The notes: generated by a model not told the origin, from the sequence alone. A stretch of DNA of 64,000 nucleotides from Ctenosaura bakeri (GCA_948474755.1 CAOLHI010000741.1:620001-684000); one strand, 5' to 3'; positions 34,501 through 46,950 are shown, counted from the stretch's first letter. A program made the numbers and translations.

Positions 34501-36284
34501 TTCTAGGGGTCAATATATCCCTAGGTGTCCATGGCTCTTAGCAGTCCTTCATTCATATGGTTGCCATAATTTCAAGCCAACTTGGTGGCAAACAACAACA
34601 AAGGGATCAGTATGGCGAAACTTCCATACTGTTCTCTGTAAACTCCGTTGCCTATTTTTAAAACTAAAGTTTTAAGTAATAAATCAAGCAATGTAAATTC
34701 AACAAATTCAACTATTTGATTTGTCAGCATTAATGGCAACAAAAGAAATCTCACAAGTTTAATACTTAATTTCAACAAATTATTTTTCAAACCTAATATT
34801 CAAAGCTCAGGTTAGAGGTGACAATATTTTCTCCCTCCCTCCAACATTTGTTACCTTGTTTAAAAGAAATATATCACTTTGCTTGTTTACAAGAAATCTC
34901 AGACCATTTATAAATTACAACAACATACACCAAAGTTGAAGGCCATTTGAAAGAAGCATCACTGCTTGTATGTTCATCCCACTGTTGTTTTCAGTCAAAT
35001 GGGTTAGCTGGTTTTTGTATTACTTGCAAAAACTTGCTGGATAAGAGGCAATTGGGACAAAAGAAAAAGGAATATACAGAATGGAAAATAATACTAGAAC
35101 ACTCTTTTAAAGACACACACAGCTATTATCTTTCTTGCTGCCTTTGAGCAAAATTCTTATCAACATGCGTAGAGTTGACAGAGGCTATGACCTGTTGGAA
35201 AGTGGATGCATATTTTTTTTTTTTTTGAAATGTTACAGCACTGTGAGAGAATTTAACTCCTCACATGCTTTTAAACAACTACAGCTCTTGAAAGTGAAGG
35301 ATCTTTTGCATGGGCCAAATGTGGCCTTTGCAACGCTTTATCATGAGGAGGGTTGGAACTGCCTGGATTGATGTTGAATTTTCTATTCTATCTTTGCGTC
35401 TGGTCTACCAAATCCACTGAGTGGGGAAGCCACCTGAGAACAAGGATAATACCTGTGGTACTCCTTGTGAGTCCAAATAATAGGAAAATAATAAGTAATA
35501 GCTACTAGTATGTATAGCCTTCCTCCACCATCTTCCACCTGTTGGAAGACATTTCTTGGCAGAAATTAGGCCACTCAACTTAGCTGAGTGGCAACTTTGT
35601 GGCTTAGGGCAGCTGAGATGATGCATGGCACTCCCCTTACCTCCATGGTGCGACACCATGTTCTTCTTCTCAGCAGGCTGAGTGTTTCATGTAGCCCTGG
35701 GATGGTTTTGGGAGGCAGCCAATGAGTTTAAACTTTGGTTTGAATTCACTGGCTGCTCTCTCTGGGCTGGAGTGAACTGCTGAAGGAGGTATAAATCCAG
35801 ATGCTCTCCAGGCATTCATTCACTTCTTCTGAAGTGTTGACCCTCCCTCCCTCCATGTGCTCATGGATATTAGGGCTTATGCTGTAGGCAATAGTTTATT
35901 TTTCACTTGTGGAAAAGCCAGTATGAATTCTGGATCTGGAATAACTGTTACTGGTGCCTTTTGGCATTGTAAAGTATAGGGATGCAGAGGAGGACGTGGA
36001 TGTGCATAGCATGAGAAGTGCATGTGTTTTCTTGCACTCCTTGGTGACCAGGTGGATCCCACACCTGCCACTACTCTGGTTCCAGCAGCAGGCCAGAGGG
36101 TCCGGCTCAGCAGTGAACAGGCAGGTTGGCTGATGCCAGGATCTGGACCCAAGCGTATGCCAACCTTGTAGCAGCTGTAGCCAAATTAAGTTGTGGCTAT
36201 ATTTCTTTCCAACCTCTGCTGGTGTGAGTGGTCTTTCCCTCACAGCAGGACCCACCTCTGAGCATGCAATTGACCAAAGCCTAT
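34501..36284. other. No gene seen; promoter-like words near 35.79 kb
   Basis: Unassigned DNA. GGAGGTATAAATCCAGATGC at about 35787 looks like a TATA box and the surrounding sequence could belong to an old LTR, but no ends were found. Minus-strand frames at 35877-36357 have no family features. A T14 run is at 35211-35225. Confidence 0.35.
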
Positions 36285-37070
36285 TGTGACGAACCTGATG
36301 GGAGGGGATCTTGACAACAGAGCCTCCTTGGCAACTGAGGCCCTTTCTGCATGACATCGCTGTTGCGTTTTTGCCACAGGATGGCAGCAGTTGGCAGGTC
36401 GCGCTTTCGCATGATGTTGCCGCCGTCCCGCTGTCATCCTGTTACGGAGCATCGTGCTTGCACAGTTTTTGCAAAATGGAAAAAATCCATTTCACGCCTG
36501 CGATTGCGTGGTGCTCCCATCACTTCTGTCCATGCGGAAGGGCATTGGCAATGCTTCCTTCTGTAGCGCAGCAATGGAAAAAGCCCGGCTGCGCTGCAGA
36601 AGGAAGACATGGTGCCATTGCGTTCTCTTCTGCATGGACCGAGTGGGTGCAGAGGGGAGCATTGCTGATGCACTCCCTTCTGGACCCTTGGACTGCAGTG
36701 AGATGACACGGAAGAGCTTCATCGTGCAGAAATGGCCTGAGAGTGTTTAAGCTGATTGGATGGTGAAATGGAAACTTGGATAGCTCAGGGGAGGGGCTGG
36801 TGGAAAGAAGAAAATAATGGATTTGAACTGTCTGGTGTGTGTTTGAAGTGTAGTGTAATTTGTGGTGTGTTTGGGAGAGGTTGGAGATTTGAAGAGCTCA
36901 ATGGGAGAGAGAACTGAGAAACTGGGTGTATGAGAGATAGTGAATGAATTCAGAGAGAGAGAGAGAGAAGAATGGTGTGCTGTTTATAAACATTTAGATA
37001 CAAAACACATTTAAAGCAACAATATTACAATAAATGTTTGAAGTTCTGTGTTGCTTAAAACAGTGTCACA
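36285..37070 (+). mobile_element. Possible LTR interrupted by a MITE
   Basis: The block starts TGTGAC (36285) and ends GTCACA (37070), an LTR-like terminal inverted hexamer. On the plus strand it has GTTTATAAAC at about 36981-36990 and an AATAAA at about 37029. With the MITE at 36339-36737 removed it would be about 385 bp. The flanking tetramers CTAT and GAGT do not match, so target duplication is not supported and the call is tentative. Confidence 0.35.
36339..36737. mobile_element. GC-rich MITE, 3-bp duplication TGA
   Basis: Ends GGCCCTTTCTGCA and, inverted, GGCCATTTCTGCA match at 12 of 13 positions; TGA flanks both sides (36336-36338, 36738-36740). The interior has inverted-related blocks such as GCGCAGCAATGGAAAAAG with GCTGCGCTGCAGAAGG nearby, and CCATGCGGAAGGGCATTGGC opposite CTTCTGCATGGACC. 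Frames of 70-130 codons on both strands are compositional. No AGGTAAGT word is present in this member. Confidence 0.82.
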
Positions 37071-38880
37071 GAGTCTTATTTTGAATCCTGGAATATACAC
37101 GCTACCAATAATATCATCTTGACCTTAGTGCCAACAGTATTACAGTCTTGAAAAATATAAATCACTGTTGATCTTTGCATGTGGGAGAAGGGCAGATTTA
37201 GGGAAGGCAGCAAAGGGGGAGAGTCCTGAAAGGAAGAAGTCATGATCAGGACTATAATGTTATTTAATTATGTTGTTTTTGACTTCATGTGTCAGTGGCA
37301 AACAGATGTCTTCTCCATGGTCCAAAAGCAGTATTCTCTCAGCTGAGCTCGAAGGCAGGAAATTAGCCTAGTTAAAAGATCCAGAGAAGATCAAAAGGAA
37401 AAAGCTGTAGGACCCTTATCTGCCATTTATTTGTTGAAATTTGTCCCTCCAGTTGACTGCTACTTTGAGTGACCTGCATTTGCAATCATAGATCAATTGC
37501 CATTGTTTACAGTGCTGCAGTGTTAGTGAAAGGAGGACAAGACCCAACTGTGTGATGGTTCTCTCTAGCTTTGCTGAGTTGCTCAACCTAAGTGTGATAA
37601 AACATTAACAGATTCCTTGCCAATGTCGACCCTACCACTGGACAGAATGAGGCAGCTGTTGCAGCTGGGAGTTGCTGTGGGACAGAAAGTAATAGTAAGA
37701 TAATGGTGGACAACTGAATTTTGGAACTTTAATCTTCTCCACACTATAATATTCGGAAATACTCATCAATGGATCAAAGTAACTCTCACTGTAACTCTGA
37801 AATGAGCCATATGATCCATGGCCGCTGCAGCCTTGGTCCATGTTGTGAGTGTTTTTTAAAAGTATCCTCATAACAAACTGACAGATTCAAACATTATTAT
37901 GAAGGAGCTTTGGGAATTCTAGCTCAGTGAAGAGTCTAAGGATCTCCAAGAAGGTACTTCTAGTTTACCCAAAACAATAATTCCAAGAATTCTTTCAGTG
38001 AAGCCTTGGATGTAAAACTAGTTTCAAACCAGTTTCACTGCCGATCAAAGAGATTTAGGGGTTAGAAGCAAAGCCAAAATGTCACCATCACCGCTGTGCT
38101 AGGCGCAACTCTTTAAGAAGTCGTTGCACAACTTGGACACCAATTATGGCCTTCATCTATTCCCCACCCCCAACCTCCCTTTATGGTGCTCCCTGAAGCA
38201 GGTCATTTCAGCCTGCTTATCATAGGATTGATCTTGATAGGTCTAAATTTCTTAGGCAAATTTGCCCAAACATAAAAGAGTGCTCCGGTTCCTATTTAAG
38301 TCAAAGGCAACACCATTAAATGACATTATAATCCTGATTATCTCTTTAGTACACACTTTCTCCCTCTTCTCCTATTAGTAGGCTTTGGTCAATTTCTGCC
38401 AAGATTGCTTCATTCATTTTCAGGCTTGAGATAGCTCAGTTTATGGTCTCATTCATCATGCTGCCAACACTTTAGGGTTTCCCTTTGACATTTTGCTAAA
38501 GCAGATTCATTTAATCTACCCTGTGTAATGGGGCCATTGGCAGCATTTAGCAGTGATTGGCCTGTGCCATCCATTGGTTTAAATTCCTGTGGTTTTGCTT
38601 CCTTCATTCCATTTTGGAGCCTCTGTCATACCGTGGGACCCATTTTTTGCAGAAGGCATTGCTGCACATGAGGCCAGTTTATTTTGATTCTACAGCAATT
38701 TCGGTTTCCATTTGAGGTATAGTTCCACCAATCACATGTGTGCACAGTTTGCAGAATTAGAAGGTTCATGAGATGGCAGAATTCTAGAATATTCTCTATA
38801 TTAATTAAATCAAAAAAACAAAACAATTCTCTATACGTTAAAGGCTAGCACATCATGAAGAAAGCTATACATAAACCTTT
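37071..38880. other. No gene seen; possible conserved noncoding DNA at 38.26-38.60 kb
   Basis: 37900-38050 has a worn foldback look. 38260-38600 is repeat-free and reads like vertebrate conserved noncoding sequence (long runs without low complexity, ATTAAATGACATTATAATCC near 38317). This is an impression only. Confidence 0.35.
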
Positions 38881-39040
38881 GGTTACTTCCGCACTAGCCT
38901 GTTATAGCACTATGATTTCACTTGCAACATCCTATAGAATCTTGGGGTTTGCAGTTTCAGGAGGGGAAACTGCAAACCCCAGGATCCATAGGATATTGCA
39001 AGTGGAATCAGCGCTATAACAGGCTAGTGAGGAAGTCTCC
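38881..39040. mobile_element. Palindromic MITE, diverged copy
   Basis: Arms GCACTAGCCTGTTATAGC...TTTGCAGTTTCAGGAGGGG and GAAACTGCAAACCCCAGGAT...CGCTATAACAGGCTAGTGAG are inverses, with almost no loop. It matches the 63.5-kb copy closely, but the terminal GGCC has decayed and no target duplication is evident. Confidence 0.8.
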
Positions 39041-39319
39041 CATGTCTTTTTTGTGCTAGTATACATCATACTGAAGCTTTTTTTTTACAGAGAACTAGTA
39101 TAAAAAAAAATTACCTATTGATCTGTAAGCCACTCTGTCAGCCTATGGGTAAAAATGCCTGAAATAAGTGAGAAAAAGCAAACCTTCATTTGGAGTGGCA
39201 CAATTCACATTACCTCCTTGATCTTCTGATTTATTCTGTGAAACATATAAGTCAGACTTGTACCATGGATAATTCCAAAAGCTTTCCTCTGCTTGTCCTT
39301 TGCAGAGAAAGCTGAATGG

Positions 39320-39800
39320 GATTATTATCTCAGCATATTTTATCTGTACTGGCTTCTAGTCAGTTTCTAGGCTCAGTTCAAAATGCTGGTATTAACCTTT
39401 AACAGCTTGAGTCAGGTTACCTGAAAGATTGTCTCATCCCAGATACGCTTACCTAGAGCCTAACATAATCTTCTGGGCTTTTCTCTGGAATCCCCCCGCC
39501 ACCTCAGCCAAATGATAACAGGTGAGTAGCTACTAGACACAGTGCCTTTTCAGTGTTAGCTACCAATATGGAACATCATCTCTAGCGAACCTTGCCATGG
39601 CACCAATCTTAGGTTTTTTTCAGCCTCAATAACGCCTTTTTGTTTCCCCATCCTTTTTATTCTTAAATATTTTAAAATATATTTTTTATATCTGCTGATG
39701 TTATCCTTGTTTTAAAAATCCTTTTAATTGTTTTTATTTCTTGTATTTGTATTTCATAGTCTTAATGTTTTTTTCAAATGAAAAATTGCCCAAAGAAATT
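39320..39800 (+). mobile_element. L2 LINE 3' fragment
   Basis: TGGCTTCTAGTCAGTTTCTA and the following CAGTTCAAAATGCTGGTATT read, with stops, as the L2 segment 'fWLpVsfR.qFKmLvltfk'. A decayed C-terminal region and a T-rich 3' tail with TTTTAATTG words follow. Inactive remnant. Confidence 0.6.
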
Positions 39801-39899
39801 GGGTGGGGGTTCAGTGTGTGTGTAATTTTTAAAAATCCAAAAAGGGACTCAATTACGTATGTTAGAAGCCTCCATAAGCATCCATTCATGTTTTGATAA

Positions 39900-40135
39900 G
39901 AGTTTCAGGGGCGGCGTGGCACTGTTTGACATTAGCATGTGTATTTCTATACTGCTTATCAGTTAGGTGCTCTCTAGGCAGTTTACAGTTAGCTAATTTC
40001 CCCCAACAAGCTGGGTACTCATTTTACCGACCTGCAGAAGGATGGAAGGCTGAGTCAACCTGGAGCCCAGCAGGATCGAACTCACAACCTTGTGGCTGCA
40101 GTACCAGCATTTTACCACAGCGCCACCAGGGCATG
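39900..40135 (-). mobile_element. tRNA-headed squamate SINE (second family)
   Basis: The plus strand reads the SINE backwards: CCAACAAGCTGGGTACTCAT, GGATGGAAGGCTGAGTCAAC, then the B-box as GGATCGAACTCACAACC and the head as ACCACAGCGCCACCAGGGC. A second copy lies at 41483-41706. It differs from the Sauria-type SINEs in body sequence. Confidence 0.8.
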
Positions 40136-41022
40136 CAGTTAAACATGTCGTTTATCACTGATGTGGACGTCTGGCCACTTCCAACTTCTGTTTTGTTTTT
40201 GGTATTTGTGGCAGTGTATATAAAACTTGAGAGTCACAGGAAGAGAAAATTGACTCCCAGTCCTTCACTGACTGGATAGTGGGGTTTGTAGTTTGATGGG
40301 AGAGTACAGAACTCTGGCAGAGAATTCCATTTGGTGGAGTCACAACAATTATAGTGAAATTATAGTGCTATAACTGTGTATTGTTAGCATGAAAGAGACC
40401 CCGATCTAGTCCATCCTTTAATCATAAAGTTTGATATTCCACACATTTTGGCCCTATTGGGGCATTCTGACTTTTAATTATACTAACACATAAGGAGAAA
40501 AGGTGAGTGTAAGCATGACAGCTTCTTATACACACTTCATAGTAAAGTGTGGGGAGAAGGAATTTGAGGAGCCAAATATGGAAACTATATCTGATCCTTG
40601 AAGAGAAGTACAGCTCTGTCAAGAACAGGCTTCATCCCTATTCCACCTTTCAAATAATGTGTCAATCTACTCTGAACTGAACTTGTTTACTGAGCTTCAT
40701 CAAGCCAATTAATGACTATGAATATATTAAGTGTATCCACTGCCACACTGCATGAAAAGAGAAAGGAGAAAGAGCAAACACAGAGCTTAAAAAAGTGACC
40801 TGTTGGAGTATCACTCTCGGAATCCCCTTGCCACTAATGGCCATGCTGTCAGGGAGATTCTTGAAGTTATAGTCTTAAAAGTAATTTTTCCCAGCACCAA
40901 AAGACAGTTGCCTGTCACTAGAGTGCTGATCACTTTGAATCCAAAATGTGAACATTAGCTTTCCCTCCAGATTTATGTAGATGTTATAAACAGCCTAGAC
41001 TATTTTGGTGGAAGAAGAAATG
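40136..41022. other. No gene seen; worn foldback repeats
   Basis: 40260-40400 contains a TGGGGTTTGTAGTTTGATGG core and a TTATAGTGCTATAACTGTGT end like the palindromic MITEs, ends unclear. 40800-40910 contains GGCCATGCTGTCAGGGAG, a word of a common squamate foldback repeat. Confidence 0.45.
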
Positions 41023-41250
41023 TCATGGGCTGAACAGCAGTTCTCCGGCTTCATCTCCTGGAACTGACCTGGCAGCAAGTGACAGAACTACTGGAAGTAT
41101 GGTGCTTCTACTCCTAATGTCATCCAACCAATCCAAAAGGATACTATGGTTAATAGTAGAGAAAACTAATGAGAGGTTTTGGAGAAGCAATGGGGACACA
41201 GTCTTTCTACCGCTGTCCTGGTGGAAGTGATGCACAATGGCAACAAATGG
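41023..41250 (-). mobile_element. L2-like LINE reverse transcriptase fragment
   Basis: The minus-strand frame reads FSTINHSILLDWLDD, matching the L2-type RT motif 'AFDTVDHSILLDRL' in shape. Neighbouring residues are decayed. Only a small part of the RT is visible. Confidence 0.55.
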
Positions 41251-41429
41251 TGTTTCATTCCCAAAACTTGCGTAGTTGTCAGATTCAAAGAGATCCACAG
41301 AATCTGTTTCCTCCAGATGGCTGGCCACTGTGCATTTGATAAAAAGGTACATTGGTGAATTGTCTGCTGTTTATTAAAACTGTCTAGACGCAGTTAGAGT
41401 GTATTAAGAAATTGTCTTGCGAAGGCGGC

Positions 41430-41430
<1 letters not shown>

Positions 41431-41484
<54 letters not shown>

Positions 41485-41708
41485 AATAATTTGTATCCCG
41501 CCTCCCCATATGGATCGAGGCGACGAACAACTTACAAATAGCATGTATTTCGATACATTTTTCTATACATGCCCCCAACAAGCTGGGTACTCGTTTTACC
41601 GACCTGCAGAAGGATGGAAGGCTGAGTCAACCTTCAAGTCCAGCAGGATCGAACTCACAACCTTGTGACTTGCAGTACTGGCATTTAACCACTGTGCCAC
41701 CAAGGCTC
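41431..41708 (-). mobile_element. tRNA-headed SINE with (ATT)n tail
   Basis: A clean (ATT)n tract at 41431-41482 is followed by TTTGTATCCCGCCTCCCCAT, AAGCTGGGTACTCGTTTTAC, GGATCGAACTCACAACC and ACCACTGTGCCACCAAGG. On the minus strand this is head, body, then an (AAT)n tail, so the microsatellite is the SINE's own 3' tail. Sister copy at 39900-40135. Confidence 0.82.
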
Positions 41709-44056
41709 CTTTCTCAGTTCTCAGAGAAGCATTGATCACCTCCAGTAAGTTAGCTGTCTATGCCATACTGGCAGGAAATAATCTGCTAGAATAGTCAAGG
41801 AAAGAGACTGAGGGCTTATATATACCAAGCACACCATCCACAGCCTCAGTCACTGTGGATCAAACAACAGTGAGTAGAGCAACTCCTCAGATCACCTCAG
41901 TGCAAAAATAGCTTGTAGCAATTTTACCAAACCACGTATGTTATTATGATGGACATACCGGAGACAGGGAGACAAGAGGCCTGTGTATTTCAATCAGGGG
42001 AGCATTGCACCCATCAGGGAAGAGCAGGTAAGGATTAGGGAGGTTTTCTCGATGAAATTCAGAGTACATCTGGTACTGGTATACTGCAGTTAACGAAGTA
42101 GATGTGCTCGTCGGCATGACTTCTTAAACAGAAACTTTGATACCAGAGGTAGAAATAACATGAAAAGAATAAGGTTAAGTTTCTACACTGCAGAAAAAGA
42201 AAAGCAGTTCAATAAGTTTCAGCAAACTTTTTATCCAAAACTAAAAATGTGCACATGTAAGTTGAAAAAAACCAAGTCAAGTAAGCCTTGCAAAAGTTAA
42301 AATAAAAGTCATTTCTAAGTTTTTAGAGACCATTTTGAAGCTCTTTCAGAATGCATCTAGGGACAATTTTTGCTTTCATCAGCTACTTCCTTTCTTCCAT
42401 TTGTGGCCAAATTTACAGATCTATGCTCTTTTTTTAACATACTGGTGGGGAGGCTGGTAAGACAGGGTTATCTATCCTTTCCCTTGTGTATGTCATGCAT
42501 GCTCAGTAAGGGATTCTGGAGCTGCAGTTTACCTTGCCTGTTGTAGAAAAGCACACAAGATACAGTAGGATTGATTGGATTAGAATTTCTTTTTTTCCCA
42601 CTTTAAGTTTCATTGCATTGTTTACTGTAGACATGGTGCTGCAATCTGACATAGAAAAGCTGTGTTTGTCCAGTCTCCTAACGCTATCATGTTCCTAATG
42701 ACGATGTTGCTAAAAACGTTCCTGCTAGACAGAGAATGAGGAAAATAGGAAAGCTGGGCGACCATAAAAACGCTTTGTTAAAAGGAGCGTCTTCGTTGGA
42801 AGTTTTGTTAATCAAGGTATGCATGTAAAGGATGCTGGAAAAGAAGAACCTTTTTCAAAAAGTCACATTATATTTTGAAATACCATTAAGATGAAGCTGC
42901 CCCTAAGGAAGGAGAGGGGAGTAGCCCTGTATCTCATCTTGGCCCCAGACTGCAATCTATTTATTTTACTCCCACAAAACTCAATGAGCATCATTGTGAA
43001 TAAATCCCACAGGACAACTCTAAGTAAGCATTCTGAACAAATATGAAAACACAGCTTATTTTATCAATCCATATAAAACTGGATGTTGACATGCAAACAG
43101 AATATTTGCAAAATGTTCAATAGCTAATATAGTAGATGTCTAGATACTGAAATATGTTCAGGAGGTTATCAGTACTTCCAAAGCTTTTTAATTTTTTTTA
43201 ACATCCTTTACAAATAATTGCAGCTTAAAAACCATTGTGAGATTTTTTTAAAAACTCACATTCAGACTAATTTTGCTTTACAGCTAATGGTGAAGCTATA
43301 ACCCAGATTTTCTGTGGTTATTGCATTAGGCAGAAAGAGTTATAAAACTTCATGCCTCCCTACATTCTGTTGAGCTTGCAATCTTGGTAGAAGGGGAGAG
43401 CAAATTCTCAGGTGCTAAACATGAAATTGCTGATTGGAACAGATGCTGGAGTGAGCTGAGTAAGCAAGACTTTCAAGGGTGGCCTTTTTTTAAAAAAAAA
43501 AAACAGAACTCCATCTGAACTAGTCAAGGGCTAAATATTACACAATAGTGGTACTGTTTTTAATTGAATTGACTTTTCCAAGAGTCACTCTTGTGCTGCT
43601 ATTGTTATTTCTATTCTTCTCTGAAATGAACATGAACAAGTACCATAATTAGCTGTAACTAGCTGTAAGCTGTGGACCTGTAGATTTCTCACCAGGATGT
43701 CCTGGGATTCTTGGAAAGATTGGCATGGGGATTCACAAAGAAAAGGCCTATAAAGATGGACGAGCTTTCCTGAAGGATAGTTCTTGCCTAATGTTATCAA
43801 TCTTCTGCTTCCAAATCTGCAGGAAAATACAGTGTGTGCTCCAGGTCTCATGCTTCAATTGAAGCGGGGCTGCAGGAAGGTCTAGTGAGCCTGGCCAGTG
43901 CCCCATGTCAACTGTCAAAATGCTGTCTGGGGAAAGAGAAGCCTTGAAAGAATTAATAAGTTAATTCATTTAAGGTGGCATTTAATCTGTTTCTTAGCTT
44001 TCAAACAACAGTTTATTCCATTCAGGAGGCAAGATACAGTTATCTCAAAGAATCTG
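41709..44056. other. No gene seen
   Basis: Unassigned DNA. 42950-43045 may hold a worn copy of the 'CTGCAATC...ACTCCCA' squamate repeat. An 88-codon minus-strand frame at 43585-43851 has no family features. Confidence 0.4.
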
Positions 44057-44325
44057 TTATTGTTGTTGTGTGCCTTTGAGTCATTTCTGATTTAAGGTGA
44101 CCCTAAGGTGACCCTATCATGGGATTTTTTTAAAATTTTTATTTAATTTAATTTTATTTTTTGCCAGATTGGTTCAGAGGGGGTTGGTCTTTGCCCTCCT
44201 CTGAGGCCAAGAGAATGTGACTTACCCAGTGACCTACCCACTTGGTTTCCATGGTGGTGGAAATTCAGCCTTGGTCTCCAGAGTCATAGTCCAATACTCA
44301 AAACTGCTACACCATGCTGGTTCCC
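44057..44325 (-). mobile_element. Sauria-type SINE
   Basis: The plus strand reads TGTTGTTGTGTGCCTTTGAG, AAGGTGACCCTATCATGGGA, TCTGAGGCCAAGAGAATGTG, TTGGTCTCCAGAGTCATAGT and the head end CTGCTACACCATGCTGG. It is nearly full length, with an AT-rich expansion at about 44126-44163 inside the tail. Confidence 0.85.
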
Positions 44326-44361
44326 ATTCATTGATTTTAGTCATTATATCCCATTTTAACA

Positions 44362-44576
44362 AATTCCAGGTGGTTTAAAGGTGCTCCCAGGCCAATGCCT
44401 AAGTTATTTTTGAGCAGCCTGAAGCCTGAGCAATTTTAAATACCATATCATATTATCCTCATATCAAAGAATAATCTGAGGATAACACAATATGGTATTC
44501 AAAACTTATCAGGCTTCAAGTTGGTCAATGCTCACCTAGGTATCTCCCTGGGAACATCTTTAAGCCACATGGAATT
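44362..44576. mobile_element. 215-bp foldback element (near-palindrome)
   Basis: The left arm AATTCCAGGTGGTTTAAAGG ... CCTGAAGCCTGA ... AATACCATATCATATTATCC and the right arm GGATAACACAATATGGTATT ... CAGGCTTCAAG ... CTTTAAGCCACATGGAATT are inverses over roughly 100 bp each, around a short AT-rich centre at about 44465-44475. There is no coding capacity and no clear target duplication. It belongs to neither the GGCC-type MITEs nor a hAT type I can name. Confidence 0.85.
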
Positions 44577-46719
44577 CAAGAAAGGGAGATATAATGATGA
44601 AAATCTGTGAATAAGCAATAGTCTATATTTATGTGCATACTGAAACAAGGACGGGAAAGTCAAGCTGCAAGTCCTTTTCCTGAAACAATTATTGTCAAAA
44701 TCATGTCAACAAATCTTCTTCAAAGTTAAATTATTATGTATAGCTGCTGGGGGAAAATAATAAGAAAACAAAAACAAAACTTTATTATATAGAGGCTAGA
44801 TTTAGCTTGGTAGCCAACAGCATCTCAACACATGGTAACCCTCCAGTTTCCACCAGAAGTCTTTCCCAGCCCTGAAGATGACAGCTGAAGATGGGAGAAG
44901 GTAGGTTTTGAACCCATGATCCTTATGGCACAATCTGGGGTCAATTACCATGATCAAACCACTGCACCACAGATTTGTACTAGCATCATTGCTTCTTTTA
45001 AATGACTATATGCGCCACGGTGTCATTATATTGTCACTATCAATGCCAGAGGCAACCATTTTCATGAGGTCTGCCACATTCCCTGCAGACTTTGTTTGCT
45101 GTGGTGGTGTGTTGGCCCTTTAGCACTTTCCTTCACCTTTAACATAATTTATCAAAGAAAGTGGCAAAATGCATCATTGATCAGTCTCTCTGGTTTAATT
45201 TAGCAAGACAGGTCGTAATGACTGTGTTCCTTGGCCAATGATGCTAAAATGCTGTTTCCCCATATTTAATGTGACACAACTTGGATGGTGTAATTACTAT
45301 GACAAGATAAAGGGAATTAGTTAAAACTTAATTAAAACCATGTGACTTGAAACTCTGACACTGTACATATTTAATAACATTAACACTTTGTTCCTGGTTT
45401 ATTGAAAAGGGAAAAGGTGCATGTGCATTTTCCTTTGCATTAGAAGTATGCCAATTAAGGAAGAAAATTAAAACACTGATTGTGAATAACCAGATAAGAA
45501 GCAAAATTAAAATTAGGTATACACTTGGCCTCGTGGACCAGTAATGAGTTTCCTCAGGGATACCTGCTTGTTAAAGCAAGGGTGAAAGTTTTCTTTCCTT
45601 AGCTGCTCAGAATAGTGCAACTTTCCTTCCTGAGGGAACCCAATGTGGCTAATACAAAAAAATAAAGACAGATGCTACATTCTTAATGGCATTTATTGTA
45701 GAAACTTCATTCACAGCATGAACATGTTTCTAGGGTACTTAAATACATATATGCCATAGGCCGCTGGGATCATTTCTTGGACTTCCTCATCCCTTTGTAC
45801 TTTGGAGAGAGCTGTCTGCCTTCTTTAAAAAAATAAAGCAGCATATTGAAACAGTTGTTGATCCTATACCTTTAAAGAAATTTATTAACATTTTTAAAAA
45901 TTTTAAAACTTCTCCAGCAACTAGGGAACGTTGATTGATAATGGCATGAATACGAACCAACAAATGTTTATAGTAGTTAGCCTTCATCCAAAATGCTGGA
46001 ACTTGAGAAACTCCCAGAAGTTGCCCTAAGACATTGGAAAGTGTATATTTATGGCAAGGTATAATGATAATAGCATTTATACGAATTGCTGTCTGTAAAT
46101 CGTGTAGCCATATCAAAACAAGACTAATTCTTATAAATGATTTTTAAAGGCGATGACATAGAATAGTTTTTTAAAACAAATTGCCATTGGCATCAAAGGG
46201 ATGAACTAGGTGGCAAACCACTGTAGCACAGTACAGGTGAAATACAAAGGCTGTGTTCACATGAATCAAATCAAAAAGCATTTTGCTTTTTTTAATTTAT
46301 TTAATTGTATTCAAAAATGTCAAATTTCACTGTTCATTTCAAATAGAACTCCCAGGGCAGCTCACACTTATAAGATAAAACAGTAAAAATGGAACAAAGG
46401 GTAAAGGAATAAATTAAAGACAGTAGACAGGTGTTAAAAGGCAGCAGATTAATAATATTAGCTAACCTAGGAACAGGTTTAGCAATCACAAAAATGTTAA
46501 AACTTTGGTCGAGTAAGCTGGCCTGTGCTTTGTGATGAAAGAACAATAAATGCAGTGTCAGATGATTCTCTCAAGTAAGAAAGTTCCACTGGCAAGGGCA
46601 CTCCATGGGAGAGGCACGAGGACAGGGCTTCTGGAAGTTTTATCAGTATATGATAAAACGTTCACACTTTCCTCACACTGCACCTGAGCAGTATGCATAT
46701 TTAAAGTTCAAAACATCAT
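44577..46719. other. No gene seen; candidate conserved noncoding stretch 45.04-45.51 kb
   Basis: 45040-45510 is repeat-free with clustered homeodomain-like words (TAATTACTATGACAAG, TTAAAACTTAATTAAAACC) and reads like a deeply conserved vertebrate noncoding element; this is an impression without comparison. The rest is unassigned. Confidence 0.35.
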
Positions 46720-46950
46720 TACAAATTACCAGGTACAATGGGCCTGATTCAGTAGCAATAGGGAAAGTTCAGTCCAAACAGTATCGATCAGAGGTGCCAC
46801 CAAAATATTCTGGATAAGGCGAAATTTCCAAGTACTCTTCAGAGTCCACCCTGTGAATAACAAACTGCAGTGGTCAACTCTGGTGGTTACCAGAATGTAG
46901 ATAACAGCAGCCAGCATATCTCTATAATGTAGAAGACAGTTATGCAATTT
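46720..46950 (-). mobile_element. L2 LINE fragment (post-RT region)
   Basis: The minus-strand frame reads VTTRVDHCSLLFTGWTLKST then WKFRLIQN, the shape of the L2 segment '[27 protein letters not shown]'. One short block with no upstream domains attached. Confidence 0.65.

Noticed and set aside
35877..36357. Minus-strand frames of 91 and 153 codons
   Set aside because: Overlapping frames with cysteine-serine-rich composition and no motif; they run into a MITE.
41431..41482. CRISPR-like or satellite array
   Set aside because: Plain trinucleotide microsatellite at a SINE tail; there are no repeat-spacer arrays anywhere in the window.
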